The notes: generated from the letters alone by a model not told the origin. Shown: positions 23,992-32,671, numbered from the stretch's first letter. The stretch is DNA of 54,662 bases from Nitrososphaerota archaeon (GCA_027886885.1 JAPCJP010000011.1:1-54662), one strand, 5' to 3'. Program-made: numbers and translations.

Positions 23992-24954
23992 TTGCCGAAG
24001 CGAAGCAACAGGGTACTCGTCATAGGGGCCACCGGGCAGATAGGTTCCGAGCTGACGCTCGCTCTCAGGAAGCACCATGGGAAGGACAACGTGGTCGCAG
24101 GATGGTACATCGACAAGCCCACCAAGGCCCTGAAAGAAGGCCCCTTCGAACATCTCGACGTCAGGAGTCGGTCCCACGTCGCCGAGACCATCGAAAAATA
24201 TGACATAGACACCGTTTACCAGCTGGCCGCCTTACTCTCGGCCACGGGGGAGAAGGACCCCGGAGGAGCCTGGAGGGTCAACGTAGAGGGACTTCACAAC
24301 GTCCTCGAGATTGCCCGGGAGCACAAAGGCATCAAGGTCTTCTGGCCGAGTTCCATGGCCGTCTATGGTGAGGGCGTCCCGGCGGTGAACACGCCCCAGG
24401 TCGCGCCCCTGCTCCCGACCACCATGTACGGGGTCACCAAGGTGGCCGGGGAGCTGCTTTGCGACTACTACCATCGCCACTACGGTCTGGACGTCAGGTG
24501 CCTGCGATACCCGGGCATCGTAAGTAGCGAAGCCCTCCCGGGGGGCGGGACCACTGACTATGCTGTCGAGATATTCTACGACGCGATAAAGAAGGAGAGG
24601 TACACCTGTTTCCTGTCCAAGGATTCAACGCTCCCCATGATGTACATGCCAGATTGCATAAAGGCCTCCATGGACATCATGGCTGCGCCCGCCGCGAGTG
24701 TCAAGACGCGCACGGGATACAATCTGGCCGGCATGAGCTTCTCCCCCGCGGAACTCGTGAAGGAGATACAGAGAATCATCCCGACTTTCGAGTGCGACTA
24801 CAAGCCTGACTTCCGGCAGAAGATCGCAGATTCCTGGCCCAAGTCCCTCGACGACAGGGAGGCCAGAAGAGACTGGGGATGGAAGCCGAGCTACGACCTA
24901 GCCTCAATGACCCAAGACATGGTCACTAGACTTCGCGCGCGTCTCGCCCCGTAG
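23992..24954 (+). CDS. tdh: L-threonine 3-dehydrogenase, short-chain (UDP-galactose epimerase-like) type
   Basis: Oxidises threonine to 2-amino-3-oxobutyrate with NAD. The 320-residue extended SDR has the NAD motif GATGQIG (residues 12-18), YxxxK as Y146 and K150 in TMYGVTK, and the TDH-specific segments RYPGIVSSEALPGGGTTDYA and LPMMYMPD. These distinguish it from sugar epimerases. This type is known from Thermoplasma and some bacteria. No 2-amino-3-ketobutyrate CoA ligase is seen here. The TTG start is placed by the CATTTAAC box near 23955-23962. It converges with the deacylase gene across only 10 nt. Confidence 0.85.
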   Translation: MPKRSNRVLVIGATGQIGSELTLALRKHHGKDNVVAGWYIDKPTKALKEGPFEHLDVRSRSHVAETIEKYDIDTVYQLAALLSATGEKDPGGAWRVNVEGLHNVLEIAREHKGIKVFWPSSMAVYGEGVPAVNTPQVAPLLPTTMYGVTKVAGELLCDYYHRHYGLDVRCLRYPGIVSSEALPGGGTTDYAVEIFYDAIKKERYTCFLSKDSTLPMMYMPDCIKASMDIMAAPAASVKTRTGYNLAGMSFSPAELVKEIQRIIPTFECDYKPDFRQKIADSWPKSLDDREARRDWGWKPSYDLASMTQDMVTRLRARLAP

Positions 24955-24964
24955 CCCTTTCACT

Positions 24965-26590
24965 TCAGGCTGCTCGCGCAATGAGCGTCTTGCCCGGGAG
25001 AGCGTCTCCCTGTCTCCCGCGGTTGACGACGGCCTCGCCATTGACGAAGACGTAGTCTATCCCTTTGGGAAATTGCCTCGGCTCCTTGAAGGTCGCGGTA
25101 CACGTTATCTTGTTCTGGTCGAAGACAACGACGTCAGCCCAAGCTCCCTCTCGGAGGACGCCCCTGTCGCTGATCCCGAGACGCTTCGCGGGCAGGGACG
25201 TACACTTCCTCACGGCTTCCTCGAGGGTCAACAAAGCCTCCTCCCTCACATATTTTTGAAAGAGCAGAGGAATGTAGCCGTAGCTCTGAATCGCCTGAAA
25301 ATTGAGGTCGGAGAGGGCACCGTAGGGGGCGAGGGCGAGCCCGTCCGAGATCACGGAGGAGTTGGGATAAGACAGCACCGATGTCCCGCTCTCCATGCTG
25401 TAGGCGGCCGAGGCCATCATCGGTATGTAGAACCTCTTCTCTCGCAGTAGGACATCGAAGACGGCGTCCCAGGGGTCGATCCCCTCCTCCTTCGAAATTT
25501 GGGCAAAGGTCTTCCCGACCCACGCAGGGCTGTTCTCGGCATACTCTAGCATCACCCTGTCCCACTGCCCCGCCATGGCGAGCCTGGCCTGGGTCCTGTC
25601 CGAGTTCCTAAGCTTCGACCTCTCCTTAGGGTCCCTGAGTCGTTTGCGCAGCCGGTTCGCGCCGCCTTCGAAAGCCCAGGTCGGCAAAAGCCCCGAGAGC
25701 GTGGTCGAACCCCAAGCGTACTGTCGCAGGAATTTCTGCTGCGCCAGCGGGAAGGTGTCGCACGTGATGTCCAGACCTCGCTTCCTCGCCCTGTCAATCA
25801 AAGCCAGACCCGCCTTCCCTTTGTCCTCGCTGGGGAAGCGGGGGACGTGGTGCGAGATTTGGGTCGGCACGCCGGACTTCTCGCAGATCTCTATCGCCTC
25901 GCGCGTGGAATCGAGGAACCCCTCTGCCCTGTTCCTCAGGTGGGTCGCATGGAAGGCCCCTTCGTACCTCCTCGCCTCACGGCAAAGCTCGATGATCTCG
26001 TCGGTGGAGGCATACATTCCGGGGAGATACTCCAAACCCGTCGAGACCCCGAACGCCCCCTGGGCCATCGCCTGGCCCACGAGTTTCCTCATGGCTCTCA
26101 ACTCTCGTTCTCCAGCCTCCCGTTTCTGCAGGCCGATCACCGCCGTGCGGACACTGCTGAGGCCGACGAGAGCAGCAATGTTCATCGCCACTCCCTGCTT
26201 TCGCACCCTATCGAGGTAACCCTTCAGGTCCTTCCATGTGATGGGCACCGACGGGACGAAGCCGAATATCACCTCCTCGAGCTCCTTCTTTCTACTCTCC
26301 GCCACCGGATAGGGCGTATGACCACAATTCCCTATCACAGCGGTCGTCACGCCCTGGCGGACCATGCTCTCCGCTCTCGGATTGACCACTACAGTGTAAT
26401 CGGTGTGGCTGTGCAGGTCAATGAATCCGGGACAGATGATGCGGTCGGTCGCGTCGACGATGACCTCGGCCGAGCTTCGCACCTTCCCCATCTCCACGAC
26501 CTTGCCGTCTCGAACGCCGAGGTCGCCCCTGCGCGCCTTTCCACCGAGACCGTCGACGAGTTTCCCGTTCCGGATGACGAGGTCGAGCAT
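24965..26590 (-). CDS. N-acyl-D-amino-acid deacylase (D-aminoacylase) family amidohydrolase
   Basis: About 541 residues. Family features are GFIDLHSHTDYTV (His-x-His metal motif), SMVRQGVTTAVIGNCGHTP with the metal-ligand Cys of D-aminoacylases, ATHLRNRAEG, QISHHVPRF, and the Asp in SSVISDGLALAPYG, followed by LREGAWADVVVFD. It removes the acyl group from N-acyl-D-amino acids or related N-substituted compounds. I chose ATG 26590 (MLDLVIRNGKLV), the family's usual N-terminus. It also sits 28 nt from a TATA-like box. It is divergent from an MFS carrier that may import its substrate (inference). Confidence 0.83.
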   Translation of the reverse strand: MLDLVIRNGKLVDGLGGKARRGDLGVRDGKVVEMGKVRSSAEVIVDATDRIICPGFIDLHSHTDYTVVVNPRAESMVRQGVTTAVIGNCGHTPYPVAESRKKELEEVIFGFVPSVPITWKDLKGYLDRVRKQGVAMNIAALVGLSSVRTAVIGLQKREAGERELRAMRKLVGQAMAQGAFGVSTGLEYLPGMYASTDEIIELCREARRYEGAFHATHLRNRAEGFLDSTREAIEICEKSGVPTQISHHVPRFPSEDKGKAGLALIDRARKRGLDITCDTFPLAQQKFLRQYAWGSTTLSGLLPTWAFEGGANRLRKRLRDPKERSKLRNSDRTQARLAMAGQWDRVMLEYAENSPAWVGKTFAQISKEEGIDPWDAVFDVLLREKRFYIPMMASAAYSMESGTSVLSYPNSSVISDGLALAPYGALSDLNFQAIQSYGYIPLLFQKYVREEALLTLEEAVRKCTSLPAKRLGISDRGVLREGAWADVVVFDQNKITCTATFKEPRQFPKGIDYVFVNGEAVVNRGRQGDALPGKTLIARAA

Positions 26591-26614
26591 CCGACAACGA
26601 ACGGTCTCTGCAGT

Positions 26615-26622
26615 CTTTAAGT
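26615..26622. promoter_or_regulatory. Shared, near-palindromic TATA-like box between deacylase and MFS genes
   Basis: CTTTAAGT reads almost the same on both strands. On the minus strand it lies about 28 nt from the deacylase ATG at 26590; on the plus strand it lies about 26 nt from a CTG at 26644 that is in frame with the MFS gene. It may therefore drive both genes. Confidence 0.45.
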
Positions 26623-26643
26623 TGTCCCCACGGAGCCGAGCCG

Positions 26644-27903
26644 CTGGGGAGCCCGTCGAGCACCGCCGAACCCAAACCGAAGAGCAGGTGGATGAGTTCC
26701 CTCGTCCCATACGCCATGGTCACGGGGACGGTGGCGACCCTGGTCCAGCTCTACATCATCCAGCTAGGCGGGACCGTCATCGACGTGGGTCTTACGACCA
26801 CACTGGGGACCGCGGTCTCTATCCCTTCAGTTCTCTTCTGGGGGGCCATCTCCGACCGGGTCAAGCGAAGGCCCTTGATAGTGGTGAGCTTCGCCTCGAC
26901 TGCGGCGCTCCTGTTGCTCTTTCTGCTCACGCGCAGTGTCTTTGGGGTAGCTCTGGTCTACGCTCTCTACTGCTTCGTCAGTTCAGCTCCGACGACCCCC
27001 ATCAACCTCCTGATTCTGGGGACGAGCACAAGGGCCAGGTGGGCTTCCTCCTATGCGCGATACCAGCTTCTCGCAACGGTGGGGAACACCCTCGGGCTGC
27101 TTATCAGCTCCATCCTGGCCGTCTTTGTTCCTCTCGTCTTCCTGGTAATATTGCTCTCGGGATGTTCGTTCGTCGCCACAGGCCTCGCCGCCAAGCTAAT
27201 CTTTGAACCCGTACCTCCCCAGGATGCTGACCTCCAAGGTCCTGAGAGCACACTTCCAACTGGGAGAGGTCTCTCACCGAAGGCGGGCGTCGGCGGAATT
27301 CTAGAGATCCTGCGAGCCGACTTCACCGGGCATGTGGGCGTACTCTATTCGTCATTGCTCGTCTTCTACGTCGGCACCGGGTTAACCCTGGTCGTCTTCG
27401 TGCCCTTCCTGCATGCGCACGGCATCTCCAATTCGGAGATCTTCGGGGTCTCGACAGTAAACCTCATCGTCATGGGGGCGTCCTTCTGGTATTTCGGGGG
27501 CCGCCTCAGGAGGGAGAGCTTCGTGCGAAACGCGACCTTCTGTATGATACTCAGGGCGGTAACCTACGCGGCGCTAGCTCCCGCGGCCTATCTCCTGACG
27601 GGCTGGGAGTTCTACCTGGCGGCCCTCATCCTTACGTCCGTGGCCACCGGCCTCGTCGCTAGCCCGCTTTACACGATAACGACCGGGATGGTCTACGAGT
27701 CCCTAGGGACGGGCGGACGGGGCGCGTCGCTGGGAATATACAGCGCGGTCACGGGCGCGTGCATCATGCTGGGCGAGTTCGCCGCGGGCTACATCAGTTT
27801 CTACTCTGGTTACTTTGTGACGCTGATAATCGCAGGCGCTTGCTTCGGAGTGAGCGCTCTGATAATCTCGAAGCTCCGGTCTACTCCCCTCGCACGCGGT
27901 TGA
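26644..27903 (+). CDS. MFS transporter (paralogue A), possible CTG start
   Basis: A 12-helix carrier. The helix-1 region is MSSLVPYAMVTGTVATLVQ, and the loop motif WGAISDRVKRRP is a typical MFS motif A. Many residues match the product of 29880, including ASxLVPY, INLLIL and ISKLRSTPL-type ends. The first ATG in frame is 26692, giving 403 residues. The paralogue has 13 residues before this Met, ending in Trp, and here the frame upstream also ends in Trp before Met. No ATG, GTG or TTG lies further upstream; CTG 26644 is at the expected TATA distance. It probably imports an amino-acid derivative or organic acid. Confidence 0.75.
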   Translation: MGSPSSTAEPKPKSRWMSSLVPYAMVTGTVATLVQLYIIQLGGTVIDVGLTTTLGTAVSIPSVLFWGAISDRVKRRPLIVVSFASTAALLLLFLLTRSVFGVALVYALYCFVSSAPTTPINLLILGTSTRARWASSYARYQLLATVGNTLGLLISSILAVFVPLVFLVILLSGCSFVATGLAAKLIFEPVPPQDADLQGPESTLPTGRGLSPKAGVGGILEILRADFTGHVGVLYSSLLVFYVGTGLTLVVFVPFLHAHGISNSEIFGVSTVNLIVMGASFWYFGGRLRRESFVRNATFCMILRAVTYAALAPAAYLLTGWEFYLAALILTSVATGLVASPLYTITTGMVYESLGTGGRGASLGIYSAVTGACIMLGEFAAGYISFYSGYFVTLIIAGACFGVSALIISKLRSTPLARG

Positions 27904-27908
27904 GCCGC

Positions 27909-28346
27909 TCAGCGCTTCTTCTTGGTCGCTTTCTTGGGCGTGTCCGCGATCGCCGCTATGGCGTCTATCTCCACAAGCAGCTCCTTCCTCGCGAGGCCGT
28001 TCACGACCAGTCCTGTGCTGCTCGGAGCCTTCCCTTTGAACGCCTTGAAGATCTCGTCGTACACCTCGGGCCTGTAGGAGACGTCGGTGACGTAGACGGT
28101 GATCTTCACGACATCGCTCATCTTCGCGCCGGCGACGGCGAGCAGACTCTTGATGTTGGCGAGAGCGTTCCTCGCCTGGGCCCGCGGGCTGCCGACCCCC
28201 ATCAGCTTGTCGTCCATGTCGAACGCGGTCTGGCCCGAGAGGAAGACCAGGTTCCCCACCCGAGTCCCCCTCGCGAACTTTCCTTTCGCGGCCATGCCCG
28301 AAGGAGTCACGTCCATCCAACCGATAATCTGTTTGTCGTCAGCCAA
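27909..28346 (-). CDS. Rid family (YjgF/YER057c/UK114) protein, catalytic Arg absent
   Basis: A 145-residue member of the family that includes RidA, which hydrolyses enamines and imines made by PLP enzymes. It has LVFLSGQTAFD, ARNALANIKSLL, VVKITVYVTD and LLVEIDAIA. The arginine of the RidA active site (TRSxVEV) is replaced by Ser/Thr in PSSTGLVVN around residue 110. It is thus more like the Rid subfamilies of unknown activity. It has a Lys-rich C-terminus and a TTG start. It converges with MFS paralogue A across 5 nt, and a GTTAAATT box lies near 28379-28386 on the minus strand. Confidence 0.78.
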   Translation of the reverse strand: MADDKQIIGWMDVTPSGMAAKGKFARGTRVGNLVFLSGQTAFDMDDKLMGVGSPRAQARNALANIKSLLAVAGAKMSDVVKITVYVTDVSYRPEVYDEIFKAFKGKAPSSTGLVVNGLARKELLVEIDAIAAIADTPKKATKKKR

Positions 28347-28442
28347 GTGAATCTACGCTCCGCCTCTCCCGCTCCCGCAATTTAACACCTACATTAGCCG
28401 AGAAGACTATTCTACCGGACCCGCGCAGTCAGCAAGCGGTCC

Positions 28443-29837
28443 ATGGACGCCGTCCAAAGGGTGCTAGCGCGGATAGACGAGAACGAGGCCGCGGACGTAA
28501 GGGCGACCCAGGATTTCCTCCGCCAACCGAGCGTCTCGCTCACCGGCGAAGGCATCCCCGAGACAGCGGACCTCACGGCGAGCATGCTCAGAGGACTCGG
28601 GGCCACCGACGTAAGGGTCCTGACATTCAAGGACGGGCACCCACTGGTCTATGGTAAGCTCGACTCCGACGGCGCAAAGAAGCGGATGCTGATCTACAAC
28701 ATGTACGACGTCATGCCCGTCGAACCGATGGAGGCCTGGACCAGCGGCCCCTGGAGCGCGAACATAGTCGACCGTAAGATAGTAGCGAGAGGAGCGGTGA
28801 ACACCAAGGGTCCGCTGATGGCCTTCCTTAACGCGGTTAAGGCCATCCGACAGGCAGACTCGCTCCCCGTCAACCTGACCTTCCTCATAGAGGGCGAAGA
28901 GGAGCTGGAGAGTCGGCACCTACCGCAGGCCCTCGACATCCTCAGGGCCGAGCTCTCCGGGGCCGACTGCGTCTACATGCACGCCACCACCCAGACGCCG
29001 GTGACCCGCTACAAGCCGATCGTCTGGCTCGGGTCCAAGGGCCAGGTCGATTTTGAGTTCGAAGTTGCGAGCGGTGCAAAGGAGGTCCACAGCATGTGGA
29101 GCAACTGGGTCGACAACCCGGTCTGGCGCCTCGTCTGGGCGCTCGATAGCATGCGCGGCCCCGACGACCGGGTACTCGTCGAGGGCTTCTACGACGACAT
29201 CGTCCCTCCCTCGAAGGAGGACATGGAGGTCATGGAAAAACTGCTGCCGACCCTGGACGTCGAGAGCGTCAAGGAAGCCTTCGGCCTCGACCACATCAGA
29301 GGGGGCCTGAGTGGCATGGAGATGCTCCAAGATATTTTCTTCAGGCCCAACCCGATCAACATCTCCGGGATACAGTCAGGGTACAACGGCCCCGGGATTC
29401 GGGGTGCCGTCCCCGCTACGGTCAGGGCAAAAGCCGAGGTAAGGATCGTCCCGGACATGAAACCCGAGAAGGTCTCGGCAGCGTTAAAGGCGCATCTGCT
29501 GAAGCATGGGTTCGGGGACGTGAAGGTAAAGAGCAACGAAGGGTATCCAGGCGCGAAGACGAGCCCGACATCACCCCTGGCCAGGGCCTGCCTCCTCGCA
29601 CTCGAACGGTTGGGATTCGACCCGTTGGCTGGCCCGCTGAACCCAGGCGGGGCGCCGGTTTACCTCTTCCAGTCTAAGCTCAACCTTCCCATGGTCTTCT
29701 CCGGCATAGGTTACAACGACCTAGCGCACATCCCGAACGAGTACATTACCATCGAACAGCTGCTCCAGAGCGAGAAGCTGGCGGCTGTGACGATGTACGA
29801 GTTCGCCGCCCAGGTGGACGATCCCCCGCGAGACTAG
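28443..29837 (+). CDS. M20 family dipeptidase-like protein with altered metal ligands
   Basis: A 464-residue M20 protein closest to the PepV/CNDP dipeptidase branch. In the first metal motif the His of HYDVVP is Met (M87 in NMYDVMP). The bridging Asp of GRGxxDxKG is Asn (N120 in ARGAVNTKG). The Glu pair in IEGEEELES, the dimerisation domain and the late His in AHIPNEYI are kept. Activity may be lost or use a different metal. The ATG start follows a divergent Rid gene, and MFS paralogue B follows 42 nt later. The intact M20 enzyme at 2224 makes a useful contrast. Confidence 0.8.
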   Translation: MDAVQRVLARIDENEAADVRATQDFLRQPSVSLTGEGIPETADLTASMLRGLGATDVRVLTFKDGHPLVYGKLDSDGAKKRMLIYNMYDVMPVEPMEAWTSGPWSANIVDRKIVARGAVNTKGPLMAFLNAVKAIRQADSLPVNLTFLIEGEEELESRHLPQALDILRAELSGADCVYMHATTQTPVTRYKPIVWLGSKGQVDFEFEVASGAKEVHSMWSNWVDNPVWRLVWALDSMRGPDDRVLVEGFYDDIVPPSKEDMEVMEKLLPTLDVESVKEAFGLDHIRGGLSGMEMLQDIFFRPNPINISGIQSGYNGPGIRGAVPATVRAKAEVRIVPDMKPEKVSAALKAHLLKHGFGDVKVKSNEGYPGAKTSPTSPLARACLLALERLGFDPLAGPLNPGGAPVYLFQSKLNLPMVFSGIGYNDLAHIPNEYITIEQLLQSEKLAAVTMYEFAAQVDDPPRD

Positions 29838-29844
29838 CGCATCG

Positions 29845-29852
29845 TTATTTAT
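29845..29852 (+). promoter_or_regulatory. TATA-like box of MFS paralogue B
   Basis: The AT-rich stretch TTATTTATTC (29845-29854) is centred about 29-31 nt before the TTG start at 29880. Confidence 0.5.
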
Positions 29853-29879
29853 TCTGATTTTTCGGCCCTAGGGGCGTAC

Positions 29880-31157
29880 TTGTCCCAACCCCCAATTCAA
29901 CGAGGCAAGGCCTCATGGATGGCCTCGCTCGTGCCATACAGTCTGGTCTCGGGGACGATCGGGACGCTGGTCCAGATCTACATCCTGAACCTGGGCGGGA
30001 CCGTCCTCGACGTCGGCCTCTCCGTCACCCTCTCGACCGCCATCACGATTCCTGCATCGATATTCTGGGGTTCCGTGTCGGACCGCCTCAAGCGCCGTAA
30101 GCCCATCATCGCCCTCTCCTTCGCCGCCCTCGCCGGGTTCTTCGCCCTCTTCCTTCTCGCAAACACGGTGGATGAGGTCCTACTCATATTCACGGTCTAC
30201 TCCTTCGTGAATTCCGCTCCCTCGACCCCGATCAATCTCCTGATCCTCGAGACCCAAGAGAAAGCGAAGTGGGCGACCGCCTACGCAGACTATCAGGCCC
30301 TCGCTGCCGCCGGTCAGGTCCTGGGCCTGCTCGCCTCTGCGATATGGTCGGCGTATCTCCCCGTCCGCCTCATCGTGTTGCTTCTTTCTGCCTGCTCGGT
30401 GCTCGCCGCCGTCATCGCTGCGAAGTTGATCTCGGAGCCACCCTTCCTTTTCGAAGGGACGGCTCTGGGGCGGCACTATCTTTCGATCCTACAGCGATTC
30501 CTCACCCAGCCCTCGGGTTTCCTGAGGACCCCTCAAGCGTTCCATGTCAGAGGCTTCTTCAGGAGCCTCCGGGCTGACTTTTCCGGCTACCTGAGGATCC
30601 TCTACGGTTCGATTCTCGTCTTCTATCTTGCTACCGGGTTGACCGCGGTCTTCGTGGCGCTCCTCTCTGTCAAGGGCGTCTCGGACTCGCTGATCTTCGT
30701 GAGCTCGACGATAAACGTGGCAGTCACCGCGCCGGTCTTCCGGTATGTCGGTCTACGGCTCAAGAAGAAGAATTGGGTTCGCGATTCGGTAATAGCCCTG
30801 TCGGCACGCGCCGTCGCATATGGCTCGATCGGCGTCGCAGCCTACTTTCTGTCTGGTATGACTTTCTTCATCGTCGCGACCGTCCTCTTTGTGATCGGCT
30901 CCGGCATTTCCTCGCCTGTGTACTATACCATCTCCCAGGCGATGGTGTATGATACCCTCGGCGTCGCAAGCCAGGGGTCGGACCTGGGCATCTACACTGC
31001 CCTCACGGGCTTGAGCGGGACCTTCGGGGCGCTCTTCTCGGGTTACATAACGATCTACGCGGGCTACGACACGACCTTCATCCTGAGCGGGGCGGGGATG
31101 GCGCTCACTGCATTGATAATCCTCCGCCTTAGGTCCACCCCTCTAGGCTCGGGATGA
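29880..31157 (+). CDS. MFS transporter (paralogue B)
   Basis: A 425-residue, 12-helix MFS carrier starting with TTG. It matches MFS paralogue A (26.6-27.9 kb) through helix 1 (WMASLVPYSLVSG), motif A (WGSVSDRLKRRKP), SAPSTPINLLIL and the end LRLRSTPLG. The main difference is an insertion of about 22 residues in the central cytoplasmic loop (LTQPSGFLRTPQAFHVRG region). The two copies look like an old duplication, each paired with an amide-hydrolase-family gene. Substrate unknown; uptake of peptides or acylated amino acids is an inference from neighbours. Confidence 0.8.
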   Translation: MSQPPIQRGKASWMASLVPYSLVSGTIGTLVQIYILNLGGTVLDVGLSVTLSTAITIPASIFWGSVSDRLKRRKPIIALSFAALAGFFALFLLANTVDEVLLIFTVYSFVNSAPSTPINLLILETQEKAKWATAYADYQALAAAGQVLGLLASAIWSAYLPVRLIVLLLSACSVLAAVIAAKLISEPPFLFEGTALGRHYLSILQRFLTQPSGFLRTPQAFHVRGFFRSLRADFSGYLRILYGSILVFYLATGLTAVFVALLSVKGVSDSLIFVSSTINVAVTAPVFRYVGLRLKKKNWVRDSVIALSARAVAYGSIGVAAYFLSGMTFFIVATVLFVIGSGISSPVYYTISQAMVYDTLGVASQGSDLGIYTALTGLSGTFGALFSGYITIYAGYDTTFILSGAGMALTALIILRLRSTPLGSG

Positions 31158-31209
31158 GGCTCCTCAAGTCCACGCGGTTCACGTCCGGCTGAAACTTTCC
31201 CAGCCTCGA

Positions 31210-31217
31210 TTATATAC
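31210..31217 (+). promoter_or_regulatory. TATA box of the FAH-family gene
   Basis: TTATATAC is centred 26-27 nt before ATG 31240. It lies only 2 nt before an earlier ATG (31219), which should therefore not be transcribed; this decides the start codon. Confidence 0.7.
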
Positions 31218-31239
31218 CATGGCTCAGATTTCAGTGGTC

Positions 31240-32163
31240 ATGCGAATCGTAAGCTACTCCGCGGGCGGCGCTGCGAGGCTGGGATTCCTCGAGGGTATGG
31301 AAGTGGTCGACCTGGAATCCTGTCTCGACAGGTCGCATCCACACATGATAACGCGGGTCACAGAACTGGTGGACCCACACATCTACGGGATGGTCAAGCA
31401 GGCGTACGAGCAGGTGAAGGGAGGCTCCGACAAGCTGAAGCGCATCGAGGCCACGAAGGTCAAAATACTCCCGCCCGTCGAGAACCCGAGCAAGGTCTTC
31501 TGGCTGGACGGGAACTACCCGGTGCACAACCTCTGGGAGGAGTTCGGTCTCGCCCTCCCCTCCGACTGGTCCAAGTGGCTCCCGGCGATGTTTCTCAGGC
31601 CCTCCTCCAGCGCCGTAGGGCACGAGAGTACGATAATGATACCCGAGTTCGTGGACAAGGTCTGGTGCTCCGCGGAGGTCGGGCTGGTCGCGGGGAAGAC
31701 CTCAAAGTGGATCGACCTGAACGAGGCGAGCGAGCACATTTTGGGGTACACTGTCACCATAGACATGGCCTCCGAGGTCCCTCAAATCAACGGGAGGAGG
31801 ATCGACCAGGGGAACGACAAGAGCTGGTTCTCCCTCTACGGCAAGTGGCTTGACGACCTCTCGCCCATAGGCCCGTGCTTCGTGCCCAAGGAGTTCATCG
31901 ACATTGACAACACGAGGATCACGCTCAAGGTGAACGGCGAGATAATGCAGGATTTCTCGACGAGGGACCGTTTCTTCTCCATGGAGGAGATTCTCTACAC
32001 CGCCTCTAGCCTCATGACTATCAACCCTGGAGATATCTTCGCCACGGGGAGCAGTAAGCGCAAGCCCTTCAACCTCAGAGACGGAGACCTCATCGAAGCT
32101 GAGGTCGATGGGATCGGGCTGCTCCGAGTGCACATGGACATGAAGAAGGGCAGAAAACCGTGA
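31240..32163 (+). CDS. Fumarylacetoacetate hydrolase (FAH) family protein with altered metal site
   Basis: About 307 residues from ATG 31240 (MRIVSYSAGG). The family covers C-C hydrolases, decarboxylases and 2-keto-3-deoxy-sugar-acid dehydratases. Strands typical of the fold are seen in KVFWLDGNYPVH, the HILGYTVTIDMASEV segment and the late INPGDIFATGSSKRKP. The metal triad usually reads E-x-E...D. Here the first Glu is Ser (S144 in CSAEVGL) while E146 and D175 are kept. Canonical members have YE-x-EL at this point. The enzyme might act in the same acid pathway as the semialdehyde dehydrogenase at 295 (inference), as in archaeal pentose oxidation. Confidence 0.78.
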   Translation: MRIVSYSAGGAARLGFLEGMEVVDLESCLDRSHPHMITRVTELVDPHIYGMVKQAYEQVKGGSDKLKRIEATKVKILPPVENPSKVFWLDGNYPVHNLWEEFGLALPSDWSKWLPAMFLRPSSSAVGHESTIMIPEFVDKVWCSAEVGLVAGKTSKWIDLNEASEHILGYTVTIDMASEVPQINGRRIDQGNDKSWFSLYGKWLDDLSPIGPCFVPKEFIDIDNTRITLKVNGEIMQDFSTRDRFFSMEEILYTASSLMTINPGDIFATGSSKRKPFNLRDGDLIEAEVDGIGLLRVHMDMKKGRKP

Positions 32164-32169
32164 ATCGCC

Positions 32170-32508
32170 CTAGGCCCCAGCGATGACCACGATCGAGACC
32201 GCAAAAGAAAGGGCGATCAGGACTATCCCATAAACGACCAGTTCGACGGCTCCCGGGTCGATCTTCAACGGCTTCTTGGGTGTCTCCTTACTCTCTGAAT
32301 CGTCATTTGCAGCGGGCGGGTCACCGTACCTATCGCCGAAGTAGTGCCTGACTTTCATGAGCGAGGGGGAGAGCGAGACGATGCCCAAGAACCCTCCTGC
32401 AACGAGAAGCAGGCTCCCCTCCGCGAACAAGATGTCGGCAAGGATCGAGGGGAACCAGACGCCAATCACGAACCCGATGACGACGGCGATTAGCCCGTCG
32501 ACTCCCAT
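32170..32508 (-). CDS. Small membrane protein, function unknown
   Basis: A 112-residue protein with three hydrophobic segments: about residues 4-24 (LIAVVIGFVIGVWFPSI), 28-48 (FAEGSLLLVAGGFLGIVSLS) and 88-110 (VELVVYGIVLIALSFAVSIV). They flank a charged loop with SESKETPKKP. I recognise no family. It converges with the FAH gene across 6 nt. The frame stays open 48 nt upstream of the ATG at 32508 with basic residues (PRSVRN), but no ATG, GTG or TTG start lies there. A TATA-like GCTAATTT is near 32567-32574 on the minus strand. Confidence 0.6.
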   Translation of the reverse strand: MGVDGLIAVVIGFVIGVWFPSILADILFAEGSLLLVAGGFLGIVSLSPSLMKVRHYFGDRYGDPPAANDDSESKETPKKPLKIDPGAVELVVYGIVLIALSFAVSIVVIAGA

Positions 32509-32671
32509 CAGGATGAGGAAGTTCCTGACAGACCTCGGCGAGAGCTTGGGCCCCGTCTATGTCCACCAAAATTAGCCCCGCCGGCTGATATTAGGCTCTT
32601 TACTTAGACTGGCACGACTCCAGTCGCCCAAGGAAAGATTCTTCTAGAGATTCGGCCGGCCGTGCCCACAC

